Shown here: in pieces, positions 14,858 to 22,897 of the stretch
How the letters are laid out: each line of letters begins with the position of its first letter
How positions within the stretch are numbered: the first letter of the stretch is position 1
From: G965215145 sp965215145
GTDB taxonomy: Bacteria; Bacteroidota; Rhodothermia; Rhodothermales; JANQRZ01
Direction of reading: 5' to 3'
DNA: 64,000 nucleotides
Assembly: GCA_965215145.1 (NCBI GenBank)
Contig: OZ244038.1
Coordinates: forward strand, 1,240,001 to 1,304,000
The notes under the pieces: generated by a model
Told to the model about the DNA's origin: nothing
Databases searched by the model: none
The model's input: the letters and a program-made list of their open reading frames with translations, nothing else
Translations under genes and position numbers: made by a program

Positions 14858-16786
14858 ATGCGCAGACCCCTCGCAGTCCCCCTCGCCCTTCTCCTAACGG
14901 CTGCCCTGTTCGCCGCGCCCACCGAGGCGCAGGAGCTCGAGGCCGCCTTCCCAAGCCTCTCCTTCGACGCGCCCGTGGATATCCAGGCGCCGGATGACGG
15001 CTCGAACCGGCTCTTCGTCGTCGAGCAGGCCGGTGTGATCCGCGTCGTCGAGAACGATCGCTCGGCGGACGCGGCGCCCGTCTTCCTCGACATCACCGGC
15101 CGCGTCTCGTCTGGCGGCGAGCGGGGCCTGCTGGGGCTGGCGTTCGCGCCGGACTACGCGCAGAGCGGGCTGTTCTACGTCTACTACACCCGCGACAACC
15201 CCGACGGCAGCGACCCCTACGAGAGCGTCGTCGCCGAGTTCTCCGTCACCGCCGACCCCGACGTGGCCGACGCCGGCAGCGAGGAGATCCTGCTGACGGT
15301 GGACCAGCCCTTCGGCAACCACAACGCCGGGCAGCTCCAGTTCGGCCCGCCGGAGGGGGCCTCCGGCGAGCGCTACCTCTACGTCGCCCTCGGCGACGGG
15401 GGCTCCGGCGGCGACCCCCTGGAGAACGGCGAGGACCCGACGACGCTCCTCGGCTCGCTGCTCCGGATCGACGTGGGCGGCGGGGGGCTGCCGCTCGACT
15501 GCGCCGCCGGGACGGGCACCGCCACGGTCCCTGCGGACAACCCGCTGGCTGACGGGGCCGGCAACACCTGCGACGAGATCTGGGCCTACGGCCTCCGTAA
15601 CCCCTACCGCTTCTCGTTCGCCCCCGACGGCACCGCCTGGATCGCCGACGTCGGGCAGGGGCGGCGTGAGGAGATCGACCTCGGCGCGCCCGGCGCGAAC
15701 TACGGCTGGGACGTCCTCGAGGGCTCGCTCTGCTTCGAGCCGATGACCGGCTGCGACCCCTCCGGCACCGTCCTCCCGATCTACGAGTACTCCCACGACT
15801 TCACCCCGAACGGCGGCTTCTCGATCATCGGCGGCTACGTCTACGACGGCCCCTCCTGCGCCGACCTCCGCGGGGACTACGTCTACGGCGACTTCGTGAC
15901 GCAGAACATCTGGGCGCTGGAGTACGACGGCCAGACGGCCACCAACCGCGTCCTCTTCCCGTTCTCCGGCGTCGCCGTCTCGACGTTCGGGACCGACGAG
16001 CAGGGCGAGCTCTTCGTGGCTAACCTCGGGGCCGGGGAGCTGCTGCGCTTCGACTGCGAGAGCCCCGTCGAGGTGTCCGTGGGGGCCGCCGCCGCGCCGC
16101 TCACCGTGCCGGCCTCGGGCGGCACCATCACGCTCAGCGTGACGCTGACGAACACGACGGCGCAGGCGCAGGCGACCGACGGCTGGATCTCGGCCGACCT
16201 CTCGAACGGCGCCGAGGTGGCCGTCGTCTTCGGACCGCGCGCCGTGACGGTCCCCGCGAACGGGAGCGTCAGCGCGGACGTGCGCCTCCGCGTCCCGGGC
16301 GGCGCGCCGAGCGGGGCTAGCACGGTCGTCGTCAAGGTCGGGGACTTCCCCGATGAGCCGACCGACGCGGCGACGATCACGTTCACCAAGACGCCCGCCG
16401 CCGTGGCTGCGCAGGGCGGCGCTCCCCTGACGGCCTCCGGCTTTGACTTCGCTGTGGCGCCCGACACCGCGCCTGCCGCGGTAGGCGCGGAGGGGACCGC
16501 GGTGAGCACAGGCCTCGTCGGCGTCGCGCCCAACCCGTTCGGGACGCGGGCGACGGTCCGGTTCGCGCTGGCCGAGGCCGGCCCGGTCCGGTTGGCGGTC
16601 TACGACGTGCTCGGCCGCGAGGTCGCCGTGCTGACGGACGGCCCGGCGGAGGCCGGAGCGCACTCGGCGACCTTCGACGCGGCGGGGCTCCCGAGCGGGG
16701 CCTACCTCGTCCGGCTCGAGGTCGTAGATCCCGTGAGCGGGGCCGGCGGCACCGTGGCGACGCAGCGAATCACGCTGGTCCGGTAG
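14858..16786 (+). CDS. Secreted PQQ-type sugar (glucose/sorbosone) dehydrogenase-like protein with T9SS sorting domain
   Basis: This 642-residue protein has a signal peptide (MRRPLAVPLALLLTAALFAAPTEAQ). A six-bladed soluble-glucose-dehydrogenase propeller follows (RGLLGLAFAPDY, NHNAGQLQFGP, YVALGDGGSGGDP, GLRNPYRFSFAPDG, WIADVGQGRREEIDL, NYGWDVLEG). Then come an immunoglobulin-like segment (about 405-510) and a sorting domain starting VAPNPFGTRATVRF and ending YLVRLEVVDPVSG…ITLVR. The ATG at 14858 is preferred over a GTG three codons earlier. It likely oxidises extracellular sugars; PQQ dependence is inferred from the family. Confidence 0.88.
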   Translation: MRRPLAVPLALLLTAALFAAPTEAQELEAAFPSLSFDAPVDIQAPDDGSNRLFVVEQAGVIRVVENDRSADAAPVFLDITGRVSSGGERGLLGLAFAPDYAQSGLFYVYYTRDNPDGSDPYESVVAEFSVTADPDVADAGSEEILLTVDQPFGNHNAGQLQFGPPEGASGERYLYVALGDGGSGGDPLENGEDPTTLLGSLLRIDVGGGGLPLDCAAGTGTATVPADNPLADGAGNTCDEIWAYGLRNPYRFSFAPDGTAWIADVGQGRREEIDLGAPGANYGWDVLEGSLCFEPMTGCDPSGTVLPIYEYSHDFTPNGGFSIIGGYVYDGPSCADLRGDYVYGDFVTQNIWALEYDGQTATNRVLFPFSGVAVSTFGTDEQGELFVANLGAGELLRFDCESPVEVSVGAAAAPLTVPASGGTITLSVTLTNTTAQAQATDGWISADLSNGAEVAVVFGPRAVTVPANGSVSADVRLRVPGGAPSGASTVVVKVGDFPDEPTDAATITFTKTPAAVAAQGGAPLTASGFDFAVAPDTAPAAVGAEGTAVSTGLVGVAPNPFGTRATVRFALAEAGPVRLAVYDVLGREVAVLTDGPAEAGAHSATFDAAGLPSGAYLVRLEVVDPVSGAGGTVATQRITLVR

Positions 16787-16811
16787 CCCTGTACGAGCCC
16801 AGCGTTTCTCG

Positions 16812-16843
16812 GCGCCCCCGTCGGTCCCGGCCGGCGGGGGCGC
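16812..16843. terminator. Bidirectional hairpin between convergent genes
   Basis: GCGCCCCCGTCGG pairs with CCGGCGGGGGCGC (13 bp with one G-U) around a 6-nt loop. It sits in the 64-bp gap where the plus-strand dehydrogenase and the minus-strand DUF5715 gene converge, the expected place for a shared terminator. Confidence 0.6.
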
Positions 16844-16850
16844 TCGCCGT

Positions 16851-17882
16851 CTAGGGCGAGGCGACGGCGGCGTCCGCATCCCCCGCAAGCCGCGTGGCGA
16901 CGGTGGTGTGGAAGACCGGCTGCCGCCGCTCCATCACGGTCACCAGCTTCCCCTCGTCCTCCAGCTCGATCAGCGAGCGCCCGAGGACGGCCTTCAGCCG
17001 CGAGACGTAGTCGTCTCGCATCCGCTCGTAGAGCGCCTCCAACTCCGCGGCGAACTCGTCCCGGAGGAACGCGAACTCGGTCGGGCCGAGCACCTCGTCG
17101 ACCTCGGCGGCGGGGTCGCCGGCGGGCCGGTAGCGGCGGAAGTGGATGTCGAACGTCGTCCCGAACTCGTGGCTCGACGTGCCGCGGGCGGCGTTCACGT
17201 TGACGCCGCGGAGCCGCTGCTGGTCCTCCTGCGTGCGCAGCACCGACGAGAGGTTGTAGCGGAAGGACGGCAGGCCCGCCTCGCCGAGCCGCTGCCAGAA
17301 CCGGGCGCCGATGGAGTCGAGCGCGGCGGCGGCGTCGGGCGTGGCGAAGGGGACGGAGTGGGTCAGCGGCGAGACCCAGTACGTCTCGGCGCGGTCGAGC
17401 CGGCGGAGGCCCTCGGTGCCGTCCTCGATGCCATCGCGGTTGGGGATGCTCGCGGCGAGGCCGAAGCGCTGCGCGTTTTCGAGGTGGACGGCGTTGGGGG
17501 AGCGGCGGAGGAGGCGGTTCTCCTGGGCCGTCAGCAGCGGGACCGCCTCGAACGCGGCCTCCAGCTCCGTCTCCCGCTCGGCGAGGTAGTCGGCGAAGCG
17601 GGCGCGCTCGGCGGCGATGGCGGCGCGGCGCTCCTCGGCCTTCTTCCACCCCCACCACGACGCCGCCAGCACGCCGAGCCCGACGAGGACGAGGGCCATG
17701 GGGAAGAGGAACCGCTTCTTCCGGTGGAGGGGGCGACGGGGGCGCCCCTCGGTGCGAGGGGGCTCCGGCGGTGGCGCCGTCGGCGGGGGCGCGGGGGCGT
17801 CGTCGGGGGCGGGACGCCAGGGGTGGCCGGTGAGGTCGGACACGGTGGATGGGATGGGTCGGTTCTTGGGCGCCCTCTGCAT
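16851..17882 (-). CDS. DUF5715 / M15-like membrane-anchored peptidase
   Basis: This 343-residue protein has a proline-rich cytoplasmic head, one membrane helix (about 62-80, FPMALVLVGLGVLAASWWG), then a periplasmic domain. SSVLRTQEDQQRLRGVN leads to SSHEFGTTFDIHF (about 233-245), which matches SxHxxGxxxD, the zinc motif of M15 (VanY/VanX) D-Ala-D-Ala peptidases. A later QPVFHTTV could supply the third ligand. Peptidoglycan trimming is the likely role. A related gene lies 3 bp upstream on the same strand. Confidence 0.75.
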   Translation of the reverse strand: MQRAPKNRPIPSTVSDLTGHPWRPAPDDAPAPPPTAPPPEPPRTEGRPRRPLHRKKRFLFPMALVLVGLGVLAASWWGWKKAEERRAAIAAERARFADYLAERETELEAAFEAVPLLTAQENRLLRRSPNAVHLENAQRFGLAASIPNRDGIEDGTEGLRRLDRAETYWVSPLTHSVPFATPDAAAALDSIGARFWQRLGEAGLPSFRYNLSSVLRTQEDQQRLRGVNVNAARGTSSHEFGTTFDIHFRRYRPAGDPAAEVDEVLGPTEFAFLRDEFAAELEALYERMRDDYVSRLKAVLGRSLIELEDEGKLVTVMERRQPVFHTTVATRLAGDADAAVASP

Positions 17883-17885
17883 GAG

Positions 17886-18746
17886 TCAGGCGCCCACGGG
17901 GTTCCAGAGGGTGATGTGAAACACCGGCTGCCGCGACTCCAGCAGCACCACCACGTCGCGGGCGTCCTGCATCTCGCCGAGCACGCGCGCCATCAGCCCC
18001 GAGAGGTGCTCCCAGTACCGCGCCCCGAGCGCGTCGAGCTGCTCGCGGAGGAGCGCGTTCATCGGACCGTCGAGGGCGGGGGGGAGGCCGTCGAGCGCGT
18101 CCTCCGGGCGGGCCGCATACTGGTACTTCGTGTAGACGATGTCCACGCACGTCCCGTACTCGTGGCTGGAGCGCCCGACGGCCGCGTTCGGGTTGATCTC
18201 GCCGAGGGCCGCCTGGCTCGCCGCCGTCCGCGTCGCCGAGGAGATGGTGTACTTGAACCGCGGCAGCCCGCGCTCGGCCAACTCGCCCTGGAACCGCCGC
18301 CCGATCTCCTCCAGCAGCCGGATGGTCTCGGGGGTGACGAAGGGGGAGGAGTGCTCCAGCACCTTGACGGTGTAGAACTCGCCGTCGACGAGGGGGACGA
18401 GGCGGCCGGCGGCGAGGAGCCGTTGCAACTCGGCCTCGCTGCCGACGGGGCCGACGCCGAGCGCGCGGGCGCGGGCGAGGTGGACGGCGTAGCGCGGCCC
18501 GACAGGCGGACGCAGCGCGGCCTCCTCGCGGGCGCGCGGCGGGCGGATCCGCTCGAGCCCGGCCCGCACGCGCCGCGCCTCCGCACGGACCTCTCCCAAC
18601 GCTGCCTCCACCTCCGCCACCGGTACGCCCGTCTCGGCCGCGACCTCGGCCGCCACCCCCGGCTCGTCGTCGAACGCGACGAACGCCGCGCCGAACGCGA
18701 CGGCGGCTCCGATGAGGGCGGCGGCGAGGAGAGGCAGGAGGCGCAT
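17886..18746 (-). CDS. DUF5715 / M15-like peptidase, tandem paralogue
   Basis: This 286-residue protein has an N-terminal membrane helix (MRLLPLLAAALIGAAVAFGAAFVAF). It has the same plan as its neighbour: SSATRTAASQAALGEIN, SSHEYGTCVDI (about 191-201) and LESRQPVFHITLWNP. Zinc-ligand positions H, D and H are all kept. Lengths and linkers differ, so the duplication is old. The two genes are almost certainly one transcript (3-bp gap). Confidence 0.75.
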   Translation of the reverse strand: MRLLPLLAAALIGAAVAFGAAFVAFDDEPGVAAEVAAETGVPVAEVEAALGEVRAEARRVRAGLERIRPPRAREEAALRPPVGPRYAVHLARARALGVGPVGSEAELQRLLAAGRLVPLVDGEFYTVKVLEHSSPFVTPETIRLLEEIGRRFQGELAERGLPRFKYTISSATRTAASQAALGEINPNAAVGRSSHEYGTCVDIVYTKYQYAARPEDALDGLPPALDGPMNALLREQLDALGARYWEHLSGLMARVLGEMQDARDVVVLLESRQPVFHITLWNPVGA

Positions 18747-18802
18747 CGGGAGCAGGGGTGAAGGGTGACGGAGGTTGAGCGACGGGGCAGCGCGGGCTGA
18801 TC

Positions 18803-19393
18803 CTAGCCTTCCGGCTCGATCACGCCGCAGGCGACTACCGCTCCGGCTCCACCGTCCGGCTGCGTGGCGAAGTCGTCCTGCCCGGCGAGCACGACGGCGG
18901 CGCGCCCCACCACGGAGCGCGCGTCCGAGAGCGCGAGCACGGGGTCCACTCGTTCGTAGCGGCCCGTCCCGTCGTCCGTCACGTCGACGTTGCCGAGAGC
19001 GCCGTCGGGGCGTTCGGCCGCGTTCGGTGCGGCGTGGTCGAGGCCGTCGGGGTTGTAGGGGCGGGGGTCGGTGAGGGAGGCGCAGTCGGTCTGGGCGAGG
19101 ATGCGGAGGCCGTGGAAGCCCTCGTCGAGGCCACCGACGTCGGCCAGCACGCGGACGACGTCACCGATCTGCTGGAAGTAGATCGTGCCGGCGGCGCCGC
19201 TGCCCTCCACGCCGGAGAGCCGGGCGACGGCGCGCTCGGCCGCGAGGCCCGTCGGGGAGGCGAGTGCCGGCGGGGCATCAGCGGTGTCTGCAACGCCCTC
19301 GGCGGGCGGCGCTACCGCGGGGGCTGGCGGCGGGGCTTCAGGCTCGGCGCAGGCGGCGAGCAGCAAAACAGAGAGGAGGGAGAGGGGACGCAT
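18803..19393 (-). CDS. Cu/Zn superoxide dismutase-like lipoprotein lacking most metal ligands
   Basis: This 196-residue protein has a lipoprotein signal (MRPLSLLSVLLLAAC) and a Pro/Ala linker, then an SOD-like beta-barrel. GFHGLRILAQTDC aligns with GFHVHEFGDC, DHAAPNAAERPDGALGN with the zinc loop, and VVGRAAVVLAGQDD…AGAVVACGVI with the C-terminal SOD signature. Of the usual ligands I see only the first copper His and one zinc-loop His. The second copper His, the bridging His, the DLGN Asp and the VVH His are Leu, Tyr, Ala and Leu. Dismutase activity is therefore unlikely, and a structural or binding role is possible. Confidence 0.75.
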   Translation of the reverse strand: MRPLSLLSVLLLAACAEPEAPPPAPAVAPPAEGVADTADAPPALASPTGLAAERAVARLSGVEGSGAAGTIYFQQIGDVVRVLADVGGLDEGFHGLRILAQTDCASLTDPRPYNPDGLDHAAPNAAERPDGALGNVDVTDDGTGRYERVDPVLALSDARSVVGRAAVVLAGQDDFATQPDGGAGAVVACGVIEPEG

Positions 19394-19416
19394 CGGGAGG
19401 GGAAGCGTGGGCTCGA

Positions 19417-19424
19417 TATTTTAG
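19417..19424 (+). promoter_or_regulatory. Candidate -7 element TATTTTAG
   Basis: TATTTTAG is an AT-rich island in GC-rich DNA, 49 bp before the ABC ATPase GTG. It fits TAnnTTnG, close to the TAnnTTTG -7 box of Bacteroidota sigma factors. No clear -33 TTTG is visible. Confidence 0.3.
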
Positions 19425-19473
19425 CCCGCCCCGCCGCCGCCGTTCCGCCCTTCCCGCGCCCACGCCCCGCCGC

Positions 19474-20106
19474 GTGCCTCTGCCCCCGCCGCACCTCACC
19501 GCCGACGCGCTCACCAAGCGCTACGGCCGCCGGGTGCTGTTCCGCGACCTCCATTTCGCCGTCGGGCCCGGCGAGGCCGTCGCGGTCACGGGGCCGAACG
19601 GGGCGGGGAAGTCCACCCTGCTCCAGATCGTCGCCGGCGTCGTCGCGCCAACGGCGGGCGCCGTCCGGCTCACGCTCGACGGCGCCGAGGTGCCGCCGGC
19701 CGAGCGCCCGCTGCGGACGGGCTTCGCGGCGCCGTACCTCCAGGTCTACGACGCCTTCACCGCCCGCGAGAACCTGAGCTTCGTCGCCTCCGCCCGCCGC
19801 CTCCCCCAGGCCGAGGAGCGGATCGGAGCCGTGCTGGACCGCGTCGGCCTCGCCCCCCGCGCCGACGACCCCGTGGCGACGTACTCCTCGGGGATGAAGC
19901 AGCGGGTCCGCTTCGCCGTCGCGCTGCTCGCCCGCCCGTCGCTGCTCCTCCTCGACGAGCCCGGCTCGAACCTCGACGCGCCGGGCCGCGCGCTGGTCGA
20001 GGCCCTCGTCGCCGAGCACCGGGCCGCAGGCGGTGCCCTCCTGCTGGCGACGAACCAGGAGGCCGAGGCCGCGCTCTGCGACCGCCGCGTCGAGCTGGGC
20101 AGGTAG
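19474..20106 (+). CDS. ABC transporter ATP-binding protein
   Basis: This 210-residue stand-alone ATPase has Walker A GPNGAGKST, Q-loop region FAAPYLQVYD, signature YSSGMKQRVRFA and Walker B LLLLDEPGSNLD. The switch His is replaced in LLATNQEAEA, where Asn-Gln occupies the usual His area. The GTG at 19474 was chosen because conservation starts with LTADALTKRYG. The size resembles CcmA/export-type ATPases, but no permease gene is adjacent, so the substrate cannot be assigned. Confidence 0.85.
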   Translation: MPLPPPHLTADALTKRYGRRVLFRDLHFAVGPGEAVAVTGPNGAGKSTLLQIVAGVVAPTAGAVRLTLDGAEVPPAERPLRTGFAAPYLQVYDAFTARENLSFVASARRLPQAEERIGAVLDRVGLAPRADDPVATYSSGMKQRVRFAVALLARPSLLLLDEPGSNLDAPGRALVEALVAEHRAAGGALLLATNQEAEAALCDRRVELGR

Positions 20107-20113
20107 CCCCGCG

Positions 20114-20818
20114 CTACTCCCGCGTCACCGCGAGCGCGGTGAGATCCACCGCCGCCCCGGCCGCGCGGAGCGGCTCCGCCGCGGCGAGCGCCGTCGCCCC
20201 CGTCGTCACCACGTCGTCCACCAGGAGGACGCGTCGCCCCGCGAGGGCCGTCGGGTCCGGGCAGGCGAAGGCACCGGCGACGTTTTGCTGGCGTGCGCCC
20301 CGCGCCAGCGCCGTCTGTGAGCGCGTCCGCCGCGTCCGCACGAGCGTATCCGGCCGTGCCTCAGCGCCGAGCGTCGCCGCGATCCCCTGCGCCAGCCGCT
20401 CGCTCTGGTTGTAGCCCCGCTCCAGCCGGCGTGTCCGGTGTAGCGGCACCGGCACCACGAAGTCCGGCAGGGGGCGGCCCGCCGCGCGCCACGCCGCCCC
20501 GACCGCGCCGCCCGCCTGGACGCCGAGCGTCGGGCGGTCGGCGTACTTCAGCGCGTGCTGGAGCGCCTGCATCACCCCGCCCGCGTCGAACGTCCACAGC
20601 GCGAGGACGTGCCCGAACCCCTCGGCGCCACCGGGCAACCGAGCGAGCCGGACCTCGACGGCGCCGGGGTCTGGACTGGGGAGGTGGCGCTGGCACAGTG
20701 CGCACAGCGGGAGCGTAGCCGTGTCATGAGGCGGGAGCCGGTCCTTGCAGCCGAGGCACAGCGGGGGGTAGAGCAGGTCGAGGGCGGCGCGGCCGACGTT
20801 GCGGAGTGGGTTAAACAT
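20114..20818 (-). CDS. comF: ComF-family phosphoribosyltransferase-like protein
   Basis: This 234-residue protein has a zinc-finger-like N-terminus (LLYPPLCLGCKDRL…LPLCALCQRHLP), HALKYADR, VPVPLHRTRRLERGYNQSERLA, and the PRPP-binding loop VLLVDDVVTTGAT. ComF homologues act in DNA uptake, with a role after transport of single strands. The start at 20818 gives the family-typical length; the large upstream extension runs antisense through other genes. It is convergent with the ABC ATPase (7-bp gap). Confidence 0.88.
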   Translation of the reverse strand: MFNPLRNVGRAALDLLYPPLCLGCKDRLPPHDTATLPLCALCQRHLPSPDPGAVEVRLARLPGGAEGFGHVLALWTFDAGGVMQALQHALKYADRPTLGVQAGGAVGAAWRAAGRPLPDFVVPVPLHRTRRLERGYNQSERLAQGIAATLGAEARPDTLVRTRRTRSQTALARGARQQNVAGAFACPDPTALAGRRVLLVDDVVTTGATALAAAEPLRAAGAAVDLTALAVTRE

Positions 20819-20892
20819 CGGGGACTGGTGAGGAGGGACGGGAGCGCGGGCTCTCCGCTGCCAATTCGCTGTCTCGCTCGGGGGCGGAGGAC

Positions 20893-20900
20893 TATCTTGG
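20893..20900 (+). promoter_or_regulatory. Candidate -7 element TATCTTGG
   Basis: TATCTTGG lies 42 bp upstream of the 82-residue gene that leads the queuosine-mannosyltransferase pair. It is the same TAnnTTnG pattern seen before several other genes here. Confidence 0.3.
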
Positions 20901-20942
20901 CTCGATAGACGCCGGACCCTCCCGTTTGCACCCCCGACCGCT

Positions 20943-21191
20943 ATGGCCTCCCGCATCCGCCGCGGCATGCTCATCAAGAACCTCGGCGGCCAGCCGCTCA
21001 CGATCCGCATGGCGACGCGGACGCTCGACCTCGGCCCCGGCGACGAGGAGGCCCTCACGCCCGAGGAGGTCCGCGACTCGGTCCTCCGGGACCACCTCCA
21101 GGTCCGCTCCGTCGCCATCGTCCGCCCGACGACGCCTGAGGAGGACGAGCTCCTCCAGCAGCGGCTCGACGGCGCCTGCGAGGAGGGGTGA
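20943..21191 (+). CDS. Hypothetical protein coupled to tRNA-queuosine mannosyltransferase
   Basis: This 82-residue protein has no known motif: MASRIRRGMLIKNLGGQPLTIRMATRTLDLGPGDEEALTPEEVRDS…LQQRLDGACEEG. It looks like a small beta-strand-rich domain (residues 8-32) followed by an acidic helix. It overlaps the next gene's GTG by 4 bp, so the two are translated together. Whether it has a role in tRNA modification is unknown. Confidence 0.6.
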   Translation: MASRIRRGMLIKNLGGQPLTIRMATRTLDLGPGDEEALTPEEVRDSVLRDHLQVRSVAIVRPTTPEEDELLQQRLDGACEEG

Positions 21192-22351
21192 GGGTCCTCG
21201 CGCTGGAGCCCTGGTACGGCGGCTCCCACCGCCACTTCCTCGACGGGCTCGCCCGCCACAGCGCCCACGAGTTCCGCCTCGCCACGATGGCGGCGCGCTA
21301 CTGGAAGTGGCGGATGCAGGGCGCCGCGGTCACGATGGCGCACAAGGCCCGCGAGGCCGTCGCCGAGGGGTTCGTGCCGGACGTGCTCTTCGCCACGAGC
21401 ATGCTGAACCTCCCGGCCTTCCTCGCCCTCACCCGCGACCTCCCCGCGAGCGGGACTCGGAGCTTCGCCGACACGCCGGTCGTCCTCTACTTCCACGAGA
21501 ACCAGCTCACGTACCCGCTGCGGGAGGGGGAGGAGCGGGACTTCACCTACGCCTACGTCAACTACCTCTCGGCGCTGGCCGCCGACCGCGTCGCCTTTAA
21601 CTCGGCCTTCCACCACGACGAGTTCTTCGGCGCGCTGCCGGCGCTGCTCCGCCGGTTCCCGGACTACACCCACCTCCGCACGGCGCAGCGCCTCCGCAGC
21701 CGCAGCCTCGTCCTCCACCTCGGCCTCGACCTCGACGCCCTCGACCGCCACGCGCCGCCGAACGCGAAGCTCCCCGGCCCGCCCGTCATCCTCTGGAACC
21801 AGCGGTGGGAGCACGACAAGCACCCGGAGGCGTTCTTCCGCGCGATGAACCGGCTCGACGACGCCGGCTGCGCCTTCCGCCTCATCCTCGCCGGGGAGCG
21901 GTTCGAGGTCCAGCCCCCGGCTTTCGAGCGGGCCTTCGAGCGCTACGCCGAGCGGATCCTCCACTACGGCTACGCCGACGACCTCGCCGAGTACGCCAAG
22001 CTCCTCCACCGCGCCGACCTCGTCGTGAGCACGTCGCGGCACGAGTTCTTCGGCGTCGCGCTGATGGAGGCGATCCACTGCGGCTGCCACCCGCTGCTCC
22101 CGAACCGGCTCACCTACCCCGAGCTGATCCCCGAGCGGCTGCACCGCCCGCTCCTCCACGCGCCCGTGCTCTACGAGGACGAGGACGACCTGTTCGCGGG
22201 GCTCCGGCGGATCTTGGAGGGGGAGGAGCAGCCGCTGCCCGAGGCCGTGCTCCGCGAGATCCCCGAGCGGTTCGCGTGGCCCGTGCAGGCGCCCCGCTTC
22301 GACGCGCTCTTCGAGGAGGTCGCCGCCGAGCGACAGACAGCTCAGTCGTAG
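21188..22351 (+). CDS. tRNA-queuosine alpha-mannosyltransferase-like (DUF3524/GTDC1 family)
   Basis: This 387-residue GT-B enzyme shows VLALEPWYGGSHRHFLDGLA, ATMAARYWKWRMQGAA, LYFHENQLTYPL, YVNYLSALAADRVAFNSAFHHDEFF, ILWNQRWEHDKHPEAFFRAM, VSTSRHEFFGVALMEAIHCGCHPLLPNRLTYPELIP. These are the DUF3524 signatures shared with vertebrate GTDC1, the enzyme that mannosylates queuosine-34 of tRNA-Asp. The GTG start is coupled to the preceding small gene. The last 16 codons lie in a 33-bp segment duplicated on the far side of the adjacent toxin-antitoxin pair. Confidence 0.85.
   Translation: MRVLALEPWYGGSHRHFLDGLARHSAHEFRLATMAARYWKWRMQGAAVTMAHKAREAVAEGFVPDVLFATSMLNLPAFLALTRDLPASGTRSFADTPVVLYFHENQLTYPLREGEERDFTYAYVNYLSALAADRVAFNSAFHHDEFFGALPALLRRFPDYTHLRTAQRLRSRSLVLHLGLDLDALDRHAPPNAKLPGPPVILWNQRWEHDKHPEAFFRAMNRLDDAGCAFRLILAGERFEVQPPAFERAFERYAERILHYGYADDLAEYAKLLHRADLVVSTSRHEFFGVALMEAIHCGCHPLLPNRLTYPELIPERLHRPLLHAPVLYEDEDDLFAGLRRILEGEEQPLPEAVLREIPERFAWPVQAPRFDALFEEVAAERQTAQS
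22304..22336 (+). repeat. 33-bp direct repeat, left copy (inside mannosyltransferase 3' end)
   Basis: It matches 22856-22888 at 31 of 33 bases. Here it encodes ALFEEVAAERQ near the C-terminus of the mannosyltransferase. With the right copy it brackets the RelE-type toxin-antitoxin pair. Confidence 0.85.
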
Positions 22352-22596
22352 ACGTCCTTTCGGTGGCCGAGGTCGAGGACGGTGACGACACGGATGACAT
22401 CCTCCACCTCGTAGATCACGCGGTAGCGACCCACGCGGATGCGCCAGCCGTCACGACCGACCAGCTTCTTGCAGCCGGGCGGGCGCGGATCCGACCCCAG
22501 CGCGCGAATGGCGTCGCGGACCCGCTCGTAGTCCCGAGGCGGCAGCTTCGAGAGCGCCTTCGCCGCGCGGCGGAGGATCTCGACGCGGTAGCTCAC
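22342..22596 (-). CDS. RelE/ParE-superfamily toxin
   Basis: This 84-residue protein runs MSYRVEILRRAAKALSKLPPRDYERVRDAIRAL, then CKKLVGRDGWRIRVGRYRVIYEVED…VLDLGHRKDVYD. The order (helix pair, then strands with Arg, Arg, and the C-terminal HRKDVY) is the RelE mRNA-interferase pattern. Its ATG overlaps the antitoxin stop (ATGA). Its 3' end overlaps the last 10 bp of the convergent mannosyltransferase. Confidence 0.88.
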   Translation of the reverse strand: MSYRVEILRRAAKALSKLPPRDYERVRDAIRALGSDPRPPGCKKLVGRDGWRIRVGRYRVIYEVEDVIRVVTVLDLGHRKDVYD

Positions 22597-22802
22597 CCGG
22601 CTTCCCCCTCCCGTTCGATCTCACGCACCACCTCCTCGAAAGCGATGGCTTCCTCGCCGCTGGCCTTCGCCTCGTCATAGGCGCGGATGGTGTCGAGCTC
22701 TTCGAGGGCGTCGAGGAGCTGGCGGTAGCGGTCGAGACCGACGAGCACGGCGACGCGCTGGCCGGCTTCGTCCGTCAGGAACTGGGTTTCGGTAGAACTC
22801 AT
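22593..22802 (-). CDS. Antitoxin of the RelE-type pair
   Basis: This 69-residue acidic protein, MSSTETQFLTDEAGQRVAVLVGLDRYRQLLDALEELDT, has a Phd/YefM-like short N-terminal domain followed by a long acidic helix (EEAIAFEEVVREIERE) that would wrap the toxin. It is first in the operon and coupled to the toxin, the standard order. It presumably represses its own promoter in the 22803-22855 spacer; no operator was identified. Confidence 0.82.
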   Translation of the reverse strand: MSSTETQFLTDEAGQRVAVLVGLDRYRQLLDALEELDTIRAYDEAKASGEEAIAFEEVVREIEREGEAG

Positions 22803-22855
22803 GGCGTCGGGTTTCCCCTACCACGTCACCTGAGAACCGCGCGTTCCACCAAGCG

Positions 22856-22888
22856 GCGCTCTTCGAGGAGGTCACCGCCGAGCGGCAG
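22856..22888 (+). repeat. 33-bp direct repeat, right copy (orphan gene end)
   Basis: This second copy of the mannosyltransferase 3' end reads ALFEEVTAERQ and then KA and a stop, in a sequence with no start or gene body. It looks like the displaced original C-terminus left after the toxin-antitoxin segment arrived. Confidence 0.8.
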
Positions 22889-22897
22889 AAGGCGTAG

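Noticed and set aside
19474..20106. Naming the ABC ATPase CcmA (heme exporter)
   Set aside because: Size fits, but no permease or cytochrome-maturation genes are adjacent.
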